64,000 nt of DNA from Bacillus suaedaesalsae (GTDB lineage Bacteria > Bacillota > Bacilli > Bacillales > SA4), in the NCBI RefSeq assembly GCF_016890225.1, contig NZ_JAFELM010000031.1, positions 1-64,000 of the forward strand, given 5' to 3'. Both the position numbers and the translations under genes were made by a program. The notes beneath the pieces are model-generated. The model was given only the letters and a program-made list of their open reading frames with translations, had not been told where the DNA came from and made no database searches. Positions 7,586-15,687 of the stretch are shown piece after piece. The stretch's first letter is position 1. Every line of letters begins with the position of its first letter.

Positions 7586-8590
7586 TCAGACTAGTTGGTT
7601 ATATAAAGCGATATAATGTTCAATTTCTTTCTCAAGGGAATGATGGTCTAAGATATATTGTTTTGCGCATTGAGTTAACTGATTAGTCTTTACGACGTCT
7701 GTTAGAAGAGAATAAGCCATTTCTACAAACTCTGATTTATTAGTAAACACCAATCCTGTTCTATTATGATCAACGACACTAATATTTCCTTCGTTATTTC
7801 TTACTAACACAGGACATCCACAGTACATCGCTTCCATAATTGAAGAAGGTTGCCCTTCTGATATAGACGTGTTTATCGTTAAATCAGCTTGCTCGTACAG
7901 CGACTTCATTTGCGAAAAGGGTACATCCTCTAAAAAGTGAACCCAATCATGATTTTGACAGAGACGTAAAACTTCTTTCGAAACTTCCTCTTCAATAACC
8001 ACTCCAGCAATGATGAATTGTAAATCAGGAAAATGCATTTTTAGCCCTTGAATTTCATCCCACACATAAAGTGGGTCTTTAACTGCCCTTAGCCCTGCTG
8101 GTAATAGGATGATTGGTTTACCGGCAGGAACCTCCAGCGAAAGCTTTTGTTCGTTTTCAAACCATACACTTTGGGGGATAATTTCAACTGAACTGTTCGG
8201 ATACGCAGCTAGTACCTTTTCTTTACCATCTTGTGTAAATACTGAAATGAAAGCTGCCCCTTCTATCATTTTCTTCATTTCTTCTAGCTGAGCAGGATTG
8301 GCTAAATCATGGTTAATATCTGTACCACCGTTTGTAAGAATGTAAGGTTTGTCTAGCGGAAGCTCCCGGCACATATTCCATTTAGCAAAGCGATACAGAT
8401 GCAAAATATGGTATATCTCGCATTCTTTTAGTATTTCCTCTTTTTTATCTGTCCATCTTTCTTCTAAATAAGGAAATACATGAACATCAATTCCTGCCTC
8501 TTTTAAACCATGAACAATTCTTTTGGTTGTCGTTGCATTTCCTCTGTTACTTTTATAATAAGGCGTAAAAAAGGCTATTTTCTTATTCAA
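7586..8590 (-). CDS. GT4-family glycosyltransferase (GLT1D1/SenB-like), selB-linked
   Basis: A 334-residue GT-B glycosyltransferase. The N-domain has FTPYYKSNRGNATTTKRI, then HILHLYRFAKW and ILTNGGTDINHD (near 105). The C-domain has LPAGLRAVKDPLY and the retaining E-x7-E motif SEGQPSSIMEA (near 265). LHLYR, GGTD, GLRxVKDPLY and the end pattern recall human GLT1D1, and the GN and GTD motifs also recall SenB, the selenosugar synthase of selenoneine synthesis. The TTG start lies inside selB (8-bp overlap), so it is translated with the selenocysteine elongation factor. The acceptor is unknown; a selenophosphate-using enzyme is an inference from context. Confidence 0.85.
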   Translation of the reverse strand: MNKKIAFFTPYYKSNRGNATTTKRIVHGLKEAGIDVHVFPYLEERWTDKKEEILKECEIYHILHLYRFAKWNMCRELPLDKPYILTNGGTDINHDLANPAQLEEMKKMIEGAAFISVFTQDGKEKVLAAYPNSSVEIIPQSVWFENEQKLSLEVPAGKPIILLPAGLRAVKDPLYVWDEIQGLKMHFPDLQFIIAGVVIEEEVSKEVLRLCQNHDWVHFLEDVPFSQMKSLYEQADLTINTSISEGQPSSIMEAMYCGCPVLVRNNEGNISVVDHNRTGLVFTNKSEFVEMAYSLLTDVVKTNQLTQCAKQYILDHHSLEKEIEHYIALYNQLV

Positions 8591-10478
8591 TCGTATCTCT
8601 CACCCATACTCGATTTTGTTCTTCTCTACGTGTAATTTCTAATGCATCAAAAAGCTCCATCAATGGTATTAAGTATTTCCTTGAAAGATCTAGACTATCC
8701 TTTGCCACTTTTAAATCAAACGTGTTCTCAGTAGCTGCTCGTAGCTTCTTAATAGCCATTTCTAGGTTTTCTCTCGTAATCGCATTTTTTTCATCAAGGA
8801 AATACAGTTTATTCGTTGTTTTTAAGTAATGTTTTAATTCTTCCAGTACATCCTTTGGAATGCCTGACGCATTGCCATACTCTTCCCACGTTTTTACATT
8901 GAGTCCATCTTGTTGAATACTACTCATCAGTGATTCAATTCGCTTTTTCCAGCTTGGTGGATATGATGGTTCATAGTCCATTGTTGCAACGAACTGACTT
9001 TGTTTTTGTAAAAGGTTGTTTTGTAAGCCTTCATCTATTACTGTCGTTACCCATTCCTTTGGTACTTGATGACTAAGCACAGCAACAAGCTCTGCTTTAC
9101 TCATACCAAATCGTAATGGATATTTTTCTTGGTATCCTTTTAACTGTTCATTAGCTTTTTGCAATAAAGAATCCTTTTCTGATTGTAAAGTAAACCCCTG
9201 CATCATTTCGATTAAATCATCCGAATCTTGTTTCAGTTCTTCAAGTTGCTCTTCCTTAAGAGAAGTTAATTGTAAAAGTTCTTTCTTCGGTAAGTATTTC
9301 TTTTCCTTTAATATGTCGATTACACGTTGAGTAGGCGTTCCTTCTTTTTTATTATGAAGCATTTGAATCGTTTCTTCACCGAATCGATATTTCTGACCAT
9401 GTGGATCGAGGACCCATCCTCCTCCGATTGTCTCTGTTGGCGTAGGTCTTCTTAAAATAAATCGGTCACCACGTTTTGTTACAACATCTTCATCCAGTCG
9501 TAATTGACAAAGTACTTCCCCGCTCGCACCTGTCGCTTCATTTCGATCAAAGAAAATGATTTTCCCCATTACTTCTGAAGTTCCTAAGTGAAGCTTTATC
9601 GGTGTACGTTGTTTAATTGGATGCTTTAAGCTCTGTACGAAGGAAAGTGAAATATCAATCGTATTGGTAACAACGAAGTGCTCTTTATCAACAAGAACAT
9701 CTCCACGTTCGATTTGATCCTTTGTTATATTGGATAGGTTAATTGCAACACGTTGCCCAGCAACTGCTTTTTCAGCCGGCTTATGGTGAACTTGTAGTTG
9801 TCGAGCCTTTGTCTCTTCTCGCGAGGGTAGGATCATTAACGTTTGGCCCTCAATTACAGTTCCTTCATATACTGTTCCCCTCACAACTGTACCTTGACCT
9901 TTTACGGTAAACACCTGGTCAATTGGTAGACGGAACGCACCACTCGCATTTCTCATCTCAAGTTGTTCGAGTTCTTCTTTTATTTTAGCTCGTAATTGGT
10001 CAATTCCAATACTTTTTAAACTATCTACTAATATAATGGGAGAATCTGCAAATACTGTACCTTGCAGTTGCTCCTTAATTTCTTCTTCTACAAGGTCTAC
10101 AAACTCTTCATCTACCTTATCAATTTTAGAGACAGCAACAATACCTTTTTTAATGCCTAGAAATGATAAAATATCTAAATGTTCCTTTGTTTGCGGCATA
10201 ACTCCTTCATCTGCCGCAACCACAAGGATAACTAAGTCAATTCCAGCAACCCCTGCAATCATTTGACGAATAAATCGTTCATGCCCTGGAACGTCAATGA
10301 CAGAGGCTGATATGTTGTCTCCTAACTCTAGTGGAGCAAAACCTAATTCTATTGAAATTTGTCTCTCTTTTTCTTCCTTGAGACGATCTGTATCTACATT
10401 TGTTAATGCTTTCGTTAATGACGTCTTACCATGGTCAATATGACCCGCCATCCCAACTGTAAAATAATGCTTGTCCAC
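8583..10478 (-). CDS. selB: selenocysteine-specific elongation factor SelB
   Basis: A 631-residue GTPase that carries Sec-tRNA(Sec) to the ribosome at UGA codons marked by a SECIS hairpin. G1 is AGHIDHGKT (11-19), G3 DVPGHE (near 63) and G4 SKID (near 117). EF-Tu-like domains II and III follow, including DQVFTVKGQGTVVRGTV (near 190), and the last 260 residues are winged-helix domains that bind SECIS RNA. Length is normal for SelB. It is divergent from tRNA-Sec with a shared 170-bp promoter region, and overlaps the glycosyltransferase gene downstream. A GGAAGTGAGC ribosome binding site precedes the ATG. Confidence 0.97.
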   Translation of the reverse strand: MDKHYFTVGMAGHIDHGKTSLTKALTNVDTDRLKEEKERQISIELGFAPLELGDNISASVIDVPGHERFIRQMIAGVAGIDLVILVVAADEGVMPQTKEHLDILSFLGIKKGIVAVSKIDKVDEEFVDLVEEEIKEQLQGTVFADSPIILVDSLKSIGIDQLRAKIKEELEQLEMRNASGAFRLPIDQVFTVKGQGTVVRGTVYEGTVIEGQTLMILPSREETKARQLQVHHKPAEKAVAGQRVAINLSNITKDQIERGDVLVDKEHFVVTNTIDISLSFVQSLKHPIKQRTPIKLHLGTSEVMGKIIFFDRNEATGASGEVLCQLRLDEDVVTKRGDRFILRRPTPTETIGGGWVLDPHGQKYRFGEETIQMLHNKKEGTPTQRVIDILKEKKYLPKKELLQLTSLKEEQLEELKQDSDDLIEMMQGFTLQSEKDSLLQKANEQLKGYQEKYPLRFGMSKAELVAVLSHQVPKEWVTTVIDEGLQNNLLQKQSQFVATMDYEPSYPPSWKKRIESLMSSIQQDGLNVKTWEEYGNASGIPKDVLEELKHYLKTTNKLYFLDEKNAITRENLEMAIKKLRAATENTFDLKVAKDSLDLSRKYLIPLMELFDALEITRREEQNRVWVRDTIE

Positions 10479-10511
10479 GTATGCTCACTTCCTTCATCTA
10501 ATCCAACCTTA

Positions 10512-10540
10512 ACTTTACATGGAATAAACGATTGTTTCAA
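10512..10540 (-). promoter_or_regulatory. promoter of selB
   Basis: TTGAAA (10540-10535), 17 bp, TAAAGT (10517-10512) on the minus strand, about 35 nt before the selB start. Confidence 0.55.
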
Positions 10541-10604
10541 GCAGAAGCAACGTGATTTTAGTACAATAAGAAATCTCCTTAATTAATAGGTAAATAATTT
10601 CCTC

Positions 10605-10633
10605 TTGATTTGGTAAAACAACAGAGTTATACT
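10605..10633 (+). promoter_or_regulatory. promoter of the selenocysteine tRNA gene
   Basis: TTGATT (10605-10610), exactly 17 bp, TATACT (10628-10633), ending 17 bp before the mature tRNA 5' end. Confidence 0.75.
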
Positions 10634-10650
10634 ATTAAAGTTCCTTAAAT

Positions 10651-10747
10651 GGGGCTGAATGGGGTACTGGTGTCCCCCTCGGTCTTCAAAACCGCATGTG
10701 AGGCGCGTGCCGTCTCAGGTGGGTTCGATTCCCACGCAGTCCCGCCA
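10651..10747 (+). tRNA. selC: tRNA-Sec (anticodon UCA)
   Basis: A 97-nt tRNA with a UCA anticodon at 10686-10688 in the loop CTTCAAA, a long variable arm (TGAGGC paired with GCC-TCTCA), the T-loop TTCGATT closed by GTGGG/CCCAC, a four-base GGGG/CCCC core in the D stem, discriminator G and an encoded CCA end. The long acceptor arm (GGGGCTG with CAGTCCC, plus an eighth A-G mismatch next to the T stem) and large extra arm are the marks of bacterial tRNA-Sec. It is charged with serine, converted by SelA and delivered by SelB. It is transcribed away from selB and has its own promoter and terminator. Confidence 0.96.
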
Positions 10748-10799
10748 AAGTATGTTTCCAAAATGAAATTACATATTAATAGCGCGAAATAAAATATAT

Positions 10800-10833
10800 A
10801 GCCACCATTCATAATTAGAATGGTGGCTTTTTT
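10800..10833 (+). terminator. terminator of tRNA-Sec
   Basis: A perfect 10-bp stem GCCACCATTC/GAATGGTGGC (10801-10827), a 7-nt loop and six T. The stretch from here to 11039 shows no gene. Confidence 0.9.
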
Positions 10834-11039
10834 ATGTCAAACAGTACTATTTTCAACTATATTAATATTAATTATGTAGCAAATTCGCGGGTACTAATCG
10901 TCAAACCCTATTTTACGGATATTTGTAAATAATATTGGTTTTACACTACACACCCTTTAATAATTACCTCAGGTTTCTTGATCCTATGATATCAGCTATT
11001 ACTCTAAAAGTTATCTCCGCAACTATTCCTTATGTACTT

Positions 11040-11083
11040 AAAGACAAGAATCCCCCCCCTTTAGGCGGCTTATTCTTGTCTTT
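11040..11083 (-). terminator. terminator of the Pmp3-family gene
   Basis: The 12-bp stem AAAGACAAGAAT (11040-11051) pairs with 11072-11083. The 20-nt loop is C-rich. It lies directly after the stop of the 11110-11307 gene. Confidence 0.7.
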
Positions 11084-11109
11084 TAACAATGATGAAAATA
11101 CTATTTGGC

Positions 11110-11307
11110 TTATTTATATCGTTCCATCATTTGTACTTGCTTCTTTAAACGATTATCCGCTTTTTTATCATGTACAACGAGTATTGCATGAATTGCACCA
11201 GGTATATAGAAGAATAAGCATAAGACAAAGTTTAATAGTGCTTGAACGGGTCTCCCCACAAATAAAACAGCTACAGGTGGTAACAATATGGCTAATAGGT
11301 ATAACAT
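11110..11307 (-). CDS. YqaE/Pmp3-family small membrane protein
   Basis: A 65-residue protein with two membrane helices. It matches the YqaE/Pmp3 family through LPPVAVLFVGRPVQALLNF and YIPGAIHAILVV, the two conserved signatures of the family, followed by a charged tail. Members are small plasma-membrane proteins linked in yeast and plants to salt and membrane-potential stress; the bacterial role is not well defined. GGAGGAGATT precedes the ATG. It is monocistronic. The ORF on the opposite strand at the same place is a shadow. Confidence 0.9.
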   Translation of the reverse strand: MLYLLAILLPPVAVLFVGRPVQALLNFVLCLFFYIPGAIHAILVVHDKKADNRLKKQVQMMERYK

Positions 11308-11551
11308 ATAATCTCCTCCAATAAAGGTAAATTGTTATTTTACTTACTTTATATACGAATTATCTTTAAGGATGTTTCAAACAGAATTAAAAACTTTATT
11401 AGTTGGAGTATGACAGCTTTTCATTTTCATGGCCAGCACCACTAATAGTAAAAAATATGATCATCTACCACTTTGTCAAAGTATGTTTGTCAAACTTTCA
11501 ACCAAGCTTTAAATATGGTTCCCTTTCTGTTATTCTAACTTGGGTGATAAA

Positions 11552-11722
11552 ATGACAAATGAGAACAGATATGATTTAGAGAAAGTGTATGATTTCAAAG
11601 AACTTCCTGATAAAAACAGCGGCCGGTGTGATAATTGTGGTAATACTTTATTTAAGTCCTCTGTGAATGCAGGGATATTCTTGCGTGAATGTCGGCAGTG
11701 TGGAATGAAGAAAAGTATATAA
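11552..11722 (+). CDS. small zinc-ribbon-like protein, unknown function
   Basis: A 56-residue protein with two Cys pairs, CDNCGN near 26-31 and CRQCG near 47-51, spaced as a zinc ribbon, with a charged N-terminus and the end GMKKSI. The ATG at 11552 is preferred over the in-frame TTG at 11540 because GGGTGATAAA lies immediately upstream. A strong terminator follows. No family was recognised beyond the zinc-ribbon pattern. Nucleic-acid or protein binding is the usual role of such modules, but nothing here specifies it. Confidence 0.65.
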   Translation: MTNENRYDLEKVYDFKELPDKNSGRCDNCGNTLFKSSVNAGIFLRECRQCGMKKSI

Positions 11723-11735
11723 TTAGAAATAAGTT

Positions 11736-11768
11736 CAGCAGAGAAATTTGACTTTCTCTGCTGTTTTT
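11736..11768 (+). terminator. terminator of the zinc-ribbon gene
   Basis: An 11-bp stem CAGCAGAGAAA/TTTCTCTGCTG, a 6-nt loop and five T. Confidence 0.9.
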
Positions 11769-11967
11769 ATTCTAGCTTCCAAGATTAAAAATTAATTTAC
11801 TACTCACTTCATAGTCTAAAATACTTATTTTCCATAAAAGAAAGTTTCAATAATAGGTAATAGGTTGTAGAAATATTCATTCAAGTTCTTTAAAATTAAA
11901 AGAGATGAATACTACATATTCGGTTACAAAAAGTAACCTTCAGAACTTATTGGAGGCTGTGAACACG

Positions 11968-13134
11968 GTGAAGCTTTTACTAAAAAATGGGACTCCTTTT
12001 GTGTTAATCGTACTACTACTATCATTAAGTGTTTATTTTTCTACTATCTTATCCACCCTACCCGCAACTTCTATTTCTATTTTTCAATATGTTCTATTGG
12101 GTTTAATTGCTATGTTGTTAGGTCTTGGGTACGGATTTAATAAATTAAAAGTCTTTTATTTAGGAATCCATGTTCTTGTAATGTTCTTTTTCCTAAAGGA
12201 GTATTTGTTCGATTTACATCCTTCTTTTCAAGAAATTGTTTTACCTTATGTAATTGCCCTCAACATTGCAATCATTCTCATGATTAAGGACGGTGCAGTA
12301 TTATCTATTCAAGGTAAGGCTGTTGCTTTTTTTCTAATGTTTGAAGCATTACTTGTTTATATATTTTATAAAAATATATTGAGCTTTTTATTAGTCCAGT
12401 CCTTTCCTTTTCAGTTGAAGTTTATTCAGATCCCTGACTACTCTGCACTATTTTTTTTAATCATCTTAATGATTTACATTCTTAACATCGTCAGGTCTTT
12501 CACTACTTATAAAGTATTTCTTTTAGGGTCTATTATCGCAATTCTATTGAGTCTCCCTATAGACAACAATATAGGTTCACAGCTCTTCTTAATAACCAGT
12601 TCGATTTTATTATTACTTGCTGTTGTATTTAGAACCTATGCTATGGCCTACATAGACGAGTTAACTAAAATCCCATCGAGGCGGATGCTAAAAGTAGACT
12701 TAATGAAGCTTGGGAGCAAATACTCGATCGCCATGTTAGATATTGATTTCTTCAAGAAGTTTAATGATAAATATGGTCATGATGTTGGCGATGACGTGCT
12801 CATCCTTGTTGCAAAAGGGTTAATGAATGTAACAGGGGGCGGAAAGGCATATCGTTATGGTGGAGAAGAATTCACCATTGTTTTTCCCAAAAAAAATAGT
12901 GAAGATGTACTTTCTCATTTAGAGGATTTACGAGAGAAGATTTCTAAAAAAGAGTATCTATATAAGAAAAAGAATAGAAGTGGGGACACTAGTATCCAGA
13001 AATTAAAGGTAACTATTAGTATCGGTGTTGCCGAGAAACAAGGCAAAACAAAGTCTCCTTCTGAAGTACTAAAGGCAGCGGACAAAGCATTATATCGCGC
13101 AAAGAAGAAAGGTCGAAATTGTGTAAGTAAATGA
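11968..13134 (+). CDS. membrane diguanylate cyclase (GGDEF domain)
   Basis: The protein has about eight hydrophobic helices over the first 220 residues, then a GGDEF domain: DELTKIPSRR, MLDIDFFKKFNDKYGHDVGD, and the active-site loop RYGGEEF (about 298-302 from this start), ending ADKALYRAKKKGRN. It should condense two GTP to cyclic di-GMP at the inner membrane face. No RxxD inhibitory site precedes GGEEF, so product feedback is probably absent. I chose GTG at 11968, which has GGAGG 11 nt upstream and begins a typical membrane N-terminus. An in-frame ATG at 11905 has no clear ribosome binding site. It is monocistronic. Confidence 0.87.
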   Translation: MKLLLKNGTPFVLIVLLLSLSVYFSTILSTLPATSISIFQYVLLGLIAMLLGLGYGFNKLKVFYLGIHVLVMFFFLKEYLFDLHPSFQEIVLPYVIALNIAIILMIKDGAVLSIQGKAVAFFLMFEALLVYIFYKNILSFLLVQSFPFQLKFIQIPDYSALFFLIILMIYILNIVRSFTTYKVFLLGSIIAILLSLPIDNNIGSQLFLITSSILLLLAVVFRTYAMAYIDELTKIPSRRMLKVDLMKLGSKYSIAMLDIDFFKKFNDKYGHDVGDDVLILVAKGLMNVTGGGKAYRYGGEEFTIVFPKKNSEDVLSHLEDLREKISKKEYLYKKKNRSGDTSIQKLKVTISIGVAEKQGKTKSPSEVLKAADKALYRAKKKGRNCVSK

Positions 13135-13166
13135 TTCATCCAAATCATATTCTCAATCAGCTTTAT

Positions 13167-13192
13167 GGCGTTGCTAGTTACAACGCCTTTTT
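13167..13192 (+). terminator. terminator of the GGDEF gene
   Basis: GGCGTTG, a 7-nt loop, CAACGCC and five T. Confidence 0.85.
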
Positions 13193-13214
13193 CATCTCTA
13201 AAACATATATTTTC

Positions 13215-13600
13215 CTAACTCACCCGAATCGTAATAACCTGTCCCGCATAAACGAAATTTGGGTTCAGTATTTGCGGATTCACCTTTAAAATATCCTGCA
13301 CAGACAATCTAAACCAGATCACAATTTCATAGAAAGAATACCAGGGCGTACAATATATTGTGCAAGTTTCGGTCTTACTTCACATTGAAATCCTAATGAC
13401 ATCCATGTATCCGGATCTACATATCCAGTAACCTCTAGCTCTCTTATATTTTGTTGCCTTGTTATAACAGCATTCTGTATCAGTGGTCCATATATGCCGT
13501 CAATTGCACCTTAATAAATTTCTAAGATTTTTAATAATTGTATTGTATTTCAACGCTATAGTGTAAAGTGTATCCCGAGGTTGAAAACATACCCGTTATA
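13215..13600 (-). pseudogene. decayed LysM - peptidoglycan-binding - LysM gene
   Basis: The three minus-strand frames together spell one protein: FQPRDTLYTIALKYNTIIKN (LysM), then in another frame DGIYGPLIQNAVI and GYVDPDTWMSLGF (PG_binding_1 domain) and QYIVRPG, then in a third frame SVQDILKVNPQ and YAGQVITIRVS ending at TAG (second LysM). At least two frameshifts separate the parts, near 13502 and 13345, so no intact product is possible. The parent was probably a cell-wall or spore-cortex binding protein. There is no start codon with a good ribosome binding site at the upstream end. Confidence 0.8.
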
Positions 13601-13675
13601 ATAGCCTTTCTCCTAGAAAAAAACTTCACTTAATTTCATACTTTTCTGATAATATAGTATTGGAGGTGTAATAAA

Positions 13676-14185
13676 ATGGTAGATGATAAAAAAAATAGTA
13701 TTGCTCTTGCCCTCACAACACTTGGGATATTAGCAATAGTAATTGGCATTATTTTAGGGATTTCCTCTAGTATTAGTAATGACCCATACATAGAAGGAGA
13801 GTTAGTTCAGTCCAGTTTTGGGTGGGGAATAGCCATTAATGGTATTATTGTGGGTATCTTATTTCTTGGTTTTGCTGAGATTATTAAATTATTACAAGGA
13901 ATTTATAACCAGCAGCGCTATCAAAATGGCTTATATGAACAATTATCAACAGATAGAAAAGAATCTTCGAATAGTAGGGATGCAAGTTCTGATATAGTTT
14001 CAGATCAAGAGCGACATGAAATTACAGAATACTTTCATGCTGATAAAGTAGAAGAAATTAAACGTACCTCTCAAGAGGATATTTACCTAGTAACAGTTAA
14101 TCAGCAAAAAGTGGTTGTAGAATTAGGCGGATTTAAACCTGTTGTCATACCAGAGGAAAAAGCTAAAGAATTAGGAATACTATAA
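13676..14185 (+). CDS. two-helix membrane protein with soluble C-domain, unknown function
   Basis: A 169-residue protein. There are two hydrophobic helices (about 10-29 and 48-68) separated by a short external loop, then a polar linker rich in Ser and Asp (about 90-110), and a small beta-rich C-terminal domain (EDIYLVTVNQQKVVVELGG, then KPVVIPEEKAKELGIL). GGAGGTG precedes the ATG. No family was recognised. It converges on nadE and shares the terminator at 14187-14206. Confidence 0.65.
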   Translation: MVDDKKNSIALALTTLGILAIVIGIILGISSSISNDPYIEGELVQSSFGWGIAINGIIVGILFLGFAEIIKLLQGIYNQQRYQNGLYEQLSTDRKESSNSRDASSDIVSDQERHEITEYFHADKVEEIKRTSQEDIYLVTVNQQKVVVELGGFKPVVIPEEKAKELGIL

Positions 14186-14186
14186 A

Positions 14187-14206
14187 AGCAGCCTCTTGGG
14201 GCTGCT
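14187..14206. terminator. shared terminator between the membrane gene and nadE
   Basis: AGCAGCC, a 6-nt loop and GGCTGCT. T-rich flanks occur on both strands, directly after each stop codon. Confidence 0.75.
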
Positions 14207-15034
14207 CTACTTTTTCCACCAATCATCAAACATCGTTGCTGGTAATTGGCGTTTATGCTCAGTCATCAAGTAACGATTCTCAAGCTTTGCTTGTGATTCG
14301 ACTGATATCGTTTTTCCTTCAAGGTAGTCATCAATTTCTTCATACGACATTCCTAATTCGGTTTCGTCTGTTTGCAGGGGTTTTTGATCTAATAAATCGG
14401 CTGTTGGAGCTTTTAAGTATAATTGTTCTCCTGCACCAAGCTCCTGCAATAATGCTCTGCCTTGTCGTTTACTTAACCCGCTTAAAGGTAAAAGGTCTGC
14501 CCCTCCGTCCCCATATTTTGTAAAGAATCCTGTAATTGCTTCAGCTGCATGGTCTGTTCCGACAACTAATAGTCCGTATTGTCCACCTATTGCATATTGA
14601 GCAATCATTCTCATTCTAGCTTTTACGTTACCTTTATTAAAATCAGATAATGACTCGTCAGCTGTAGTGTGATAATCATCAGCAACAGCATCAACTGCAT
14701 TGAAAATATTAAACGTCATTTGGCGGTCAGGTCTAATAAATTGCAATGCCGCTTGTGCATCCTCTTCATCTTGTTGTGTGCCATACGGTAAGCGTACCGC
14801 AATAAACGTAGCCTCTTTTCCCTCACTGCGCAGTTCCTCTACTGCCATCTGACATAAACGACCCGCTAGAGTAGAGTCCTGGCCACCACTTATACCTAAT
14901 ACAAATCCCTTCGCCTTAGAAGTGTGTAGATAGTTTTTCAGAAAATCCACTCTTGCTCTAATTTCTTCTTTTGGGTGAATTACAGGCTTTACGTGTAATT
15001 GTGCAATGATTTTACTTTGTATGCTTTCAGACAT
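14207..15034 (-). CDS. nadE: ammonia-dependent NAD synthetase NadE
   Basis: A 275-residue enzyme that adenylates and amidates nicotinate adenine dinucleotide to NAD with ammonia. The P-loop is GISGGQDS (47-54). [20 protein letters not shown] near 172-191 and [20 protein letters not shown] near 208-227 match the NadE family. Length equals the short, glutaminase-free bacterial form. It is the last gene of a five-gene NAD salvage operon, 12 bp after nadD, and ends at the shared terminator. Confidence 0.96.
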   Translation of the reverse strand: MSESIQSKIIAQLHVKPVIHPKEEIRARVDFLKNYLHTSKAKGFVLGISGGQDSTLAGRLCQMAVEELRSEGKEATFIAVRLPYGTQQDEEDAQAALQFIRPDRQMTFNIFNAVDAVADDYHTTADESLSDFNKGNVKARMRMIAQYAIGGQYGLLVVGTDHAAEAITGFFTKYGDGGADLLPLSGLSKRQGRALLQELGAGEQLYLKAPTADLLDQKPLQTDETELGMSYEEIDDYLEGKTISVESQAKLENRYLMTEHKRQLPATMFDDWWKK

Positions 15035-15046
15035 GATAAACCCCTC

Positions 15047-15661
15047 CTATTTATACAGCAAATGTTGTTTAATATAGTTATAGCAGCTTTCAGGAAGTAA
15101 ATAACGAGGCTCACCGTCAAGTGCAAACTCTTCACGGATATAAGTTGAACTAATTTCCATCGCTAAGCCCTTATCTATTAAATGAAACGTGTTTCCGTCA
15201 TCATGATTACGTAGTAATGGTGATCTGCCAATTGTTTTTAGCATATCTATTCCGTCACGAGCCATGACTATAAAACGGTTTTCTTTAACAAGCAGCTCTT
15301 CATTTCCCCATTTCCCATCACCAATATCAACAAGTAGGTCCGCACCCATAATAAAGAAAATTTCATCATTTGCAAACTTATTTTTGTAATGTTTTAAAGT
15401 TTCATATGTTGTAATTTTCCAAGCTTCTTGCTTCATTTCGTAATCATCTGCGATAAATCTATCATTCTCCTCAATCGCTAATTGAACCATGTTCCATCTA
15501 TGTTCGTCTTCTGTGTTCATCGTTTTGTCTTTACGTTTACTTGAACAAGGTAAAAAAATGACTTGATCTAAGTGACAGCGATGCGCAACTGTACTTGCCG
15601 TCCAGAGGTGTACATTTGTAATCGGATCGAATGAAGAGCCGTAAATCCCTATTCTCGCCAT
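15047..15661 (-). CDS. nadD: nicotinate-nucleotide adenylyltransferase (NadD-type)
   Basis: A 204-residue nucleotidyltransferase that joins nicotinate mononucleotide with ATP to give nicotinate adenine dinucleotide. The HxGH-type motif is GSSFDPITNVHLW (8-20), here with NVH in place of the usual HxxH/GH form, and the second motif is ISSTYIR near 169. IFFIMGADLLVDIGDGKW is typical of the family. The position between pncB and nadE supports the call. Bacillus normally has a second nadD near the comE/yqe genes elsewhere, so this may be a dedicated salvage copy. Confidence 0.88.
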   Translation of the reverse strand: MARIGIYGSSFDPITNVHLWTASTVAHRCHLDQVIFLPCSSKRKDKTMNTEDEHRWNMVQLAIEENDRFIADDYEMKQEAWKITTYETLKHYKNKFANDEIFFIMGADLLVDIGDGKWGNEELLVKENRFIVMARDGIDMLKTIGRSPLLRNHDDGNTFHLIDKGLAMEISSTYIREEFALDGEPRYLLPESCYNYIKQHLLYK

Positions 15662-15687
15662 GTTTGAAAACTCCTTTTCGAGAAAAC

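Noticed and set aside
10935..11324. 129-codon plus-strand ORF
   Set aside because: It covers the Pmp3 terminator and the antisense of the Pmp3 gene, and starts without a ribosome binding site.
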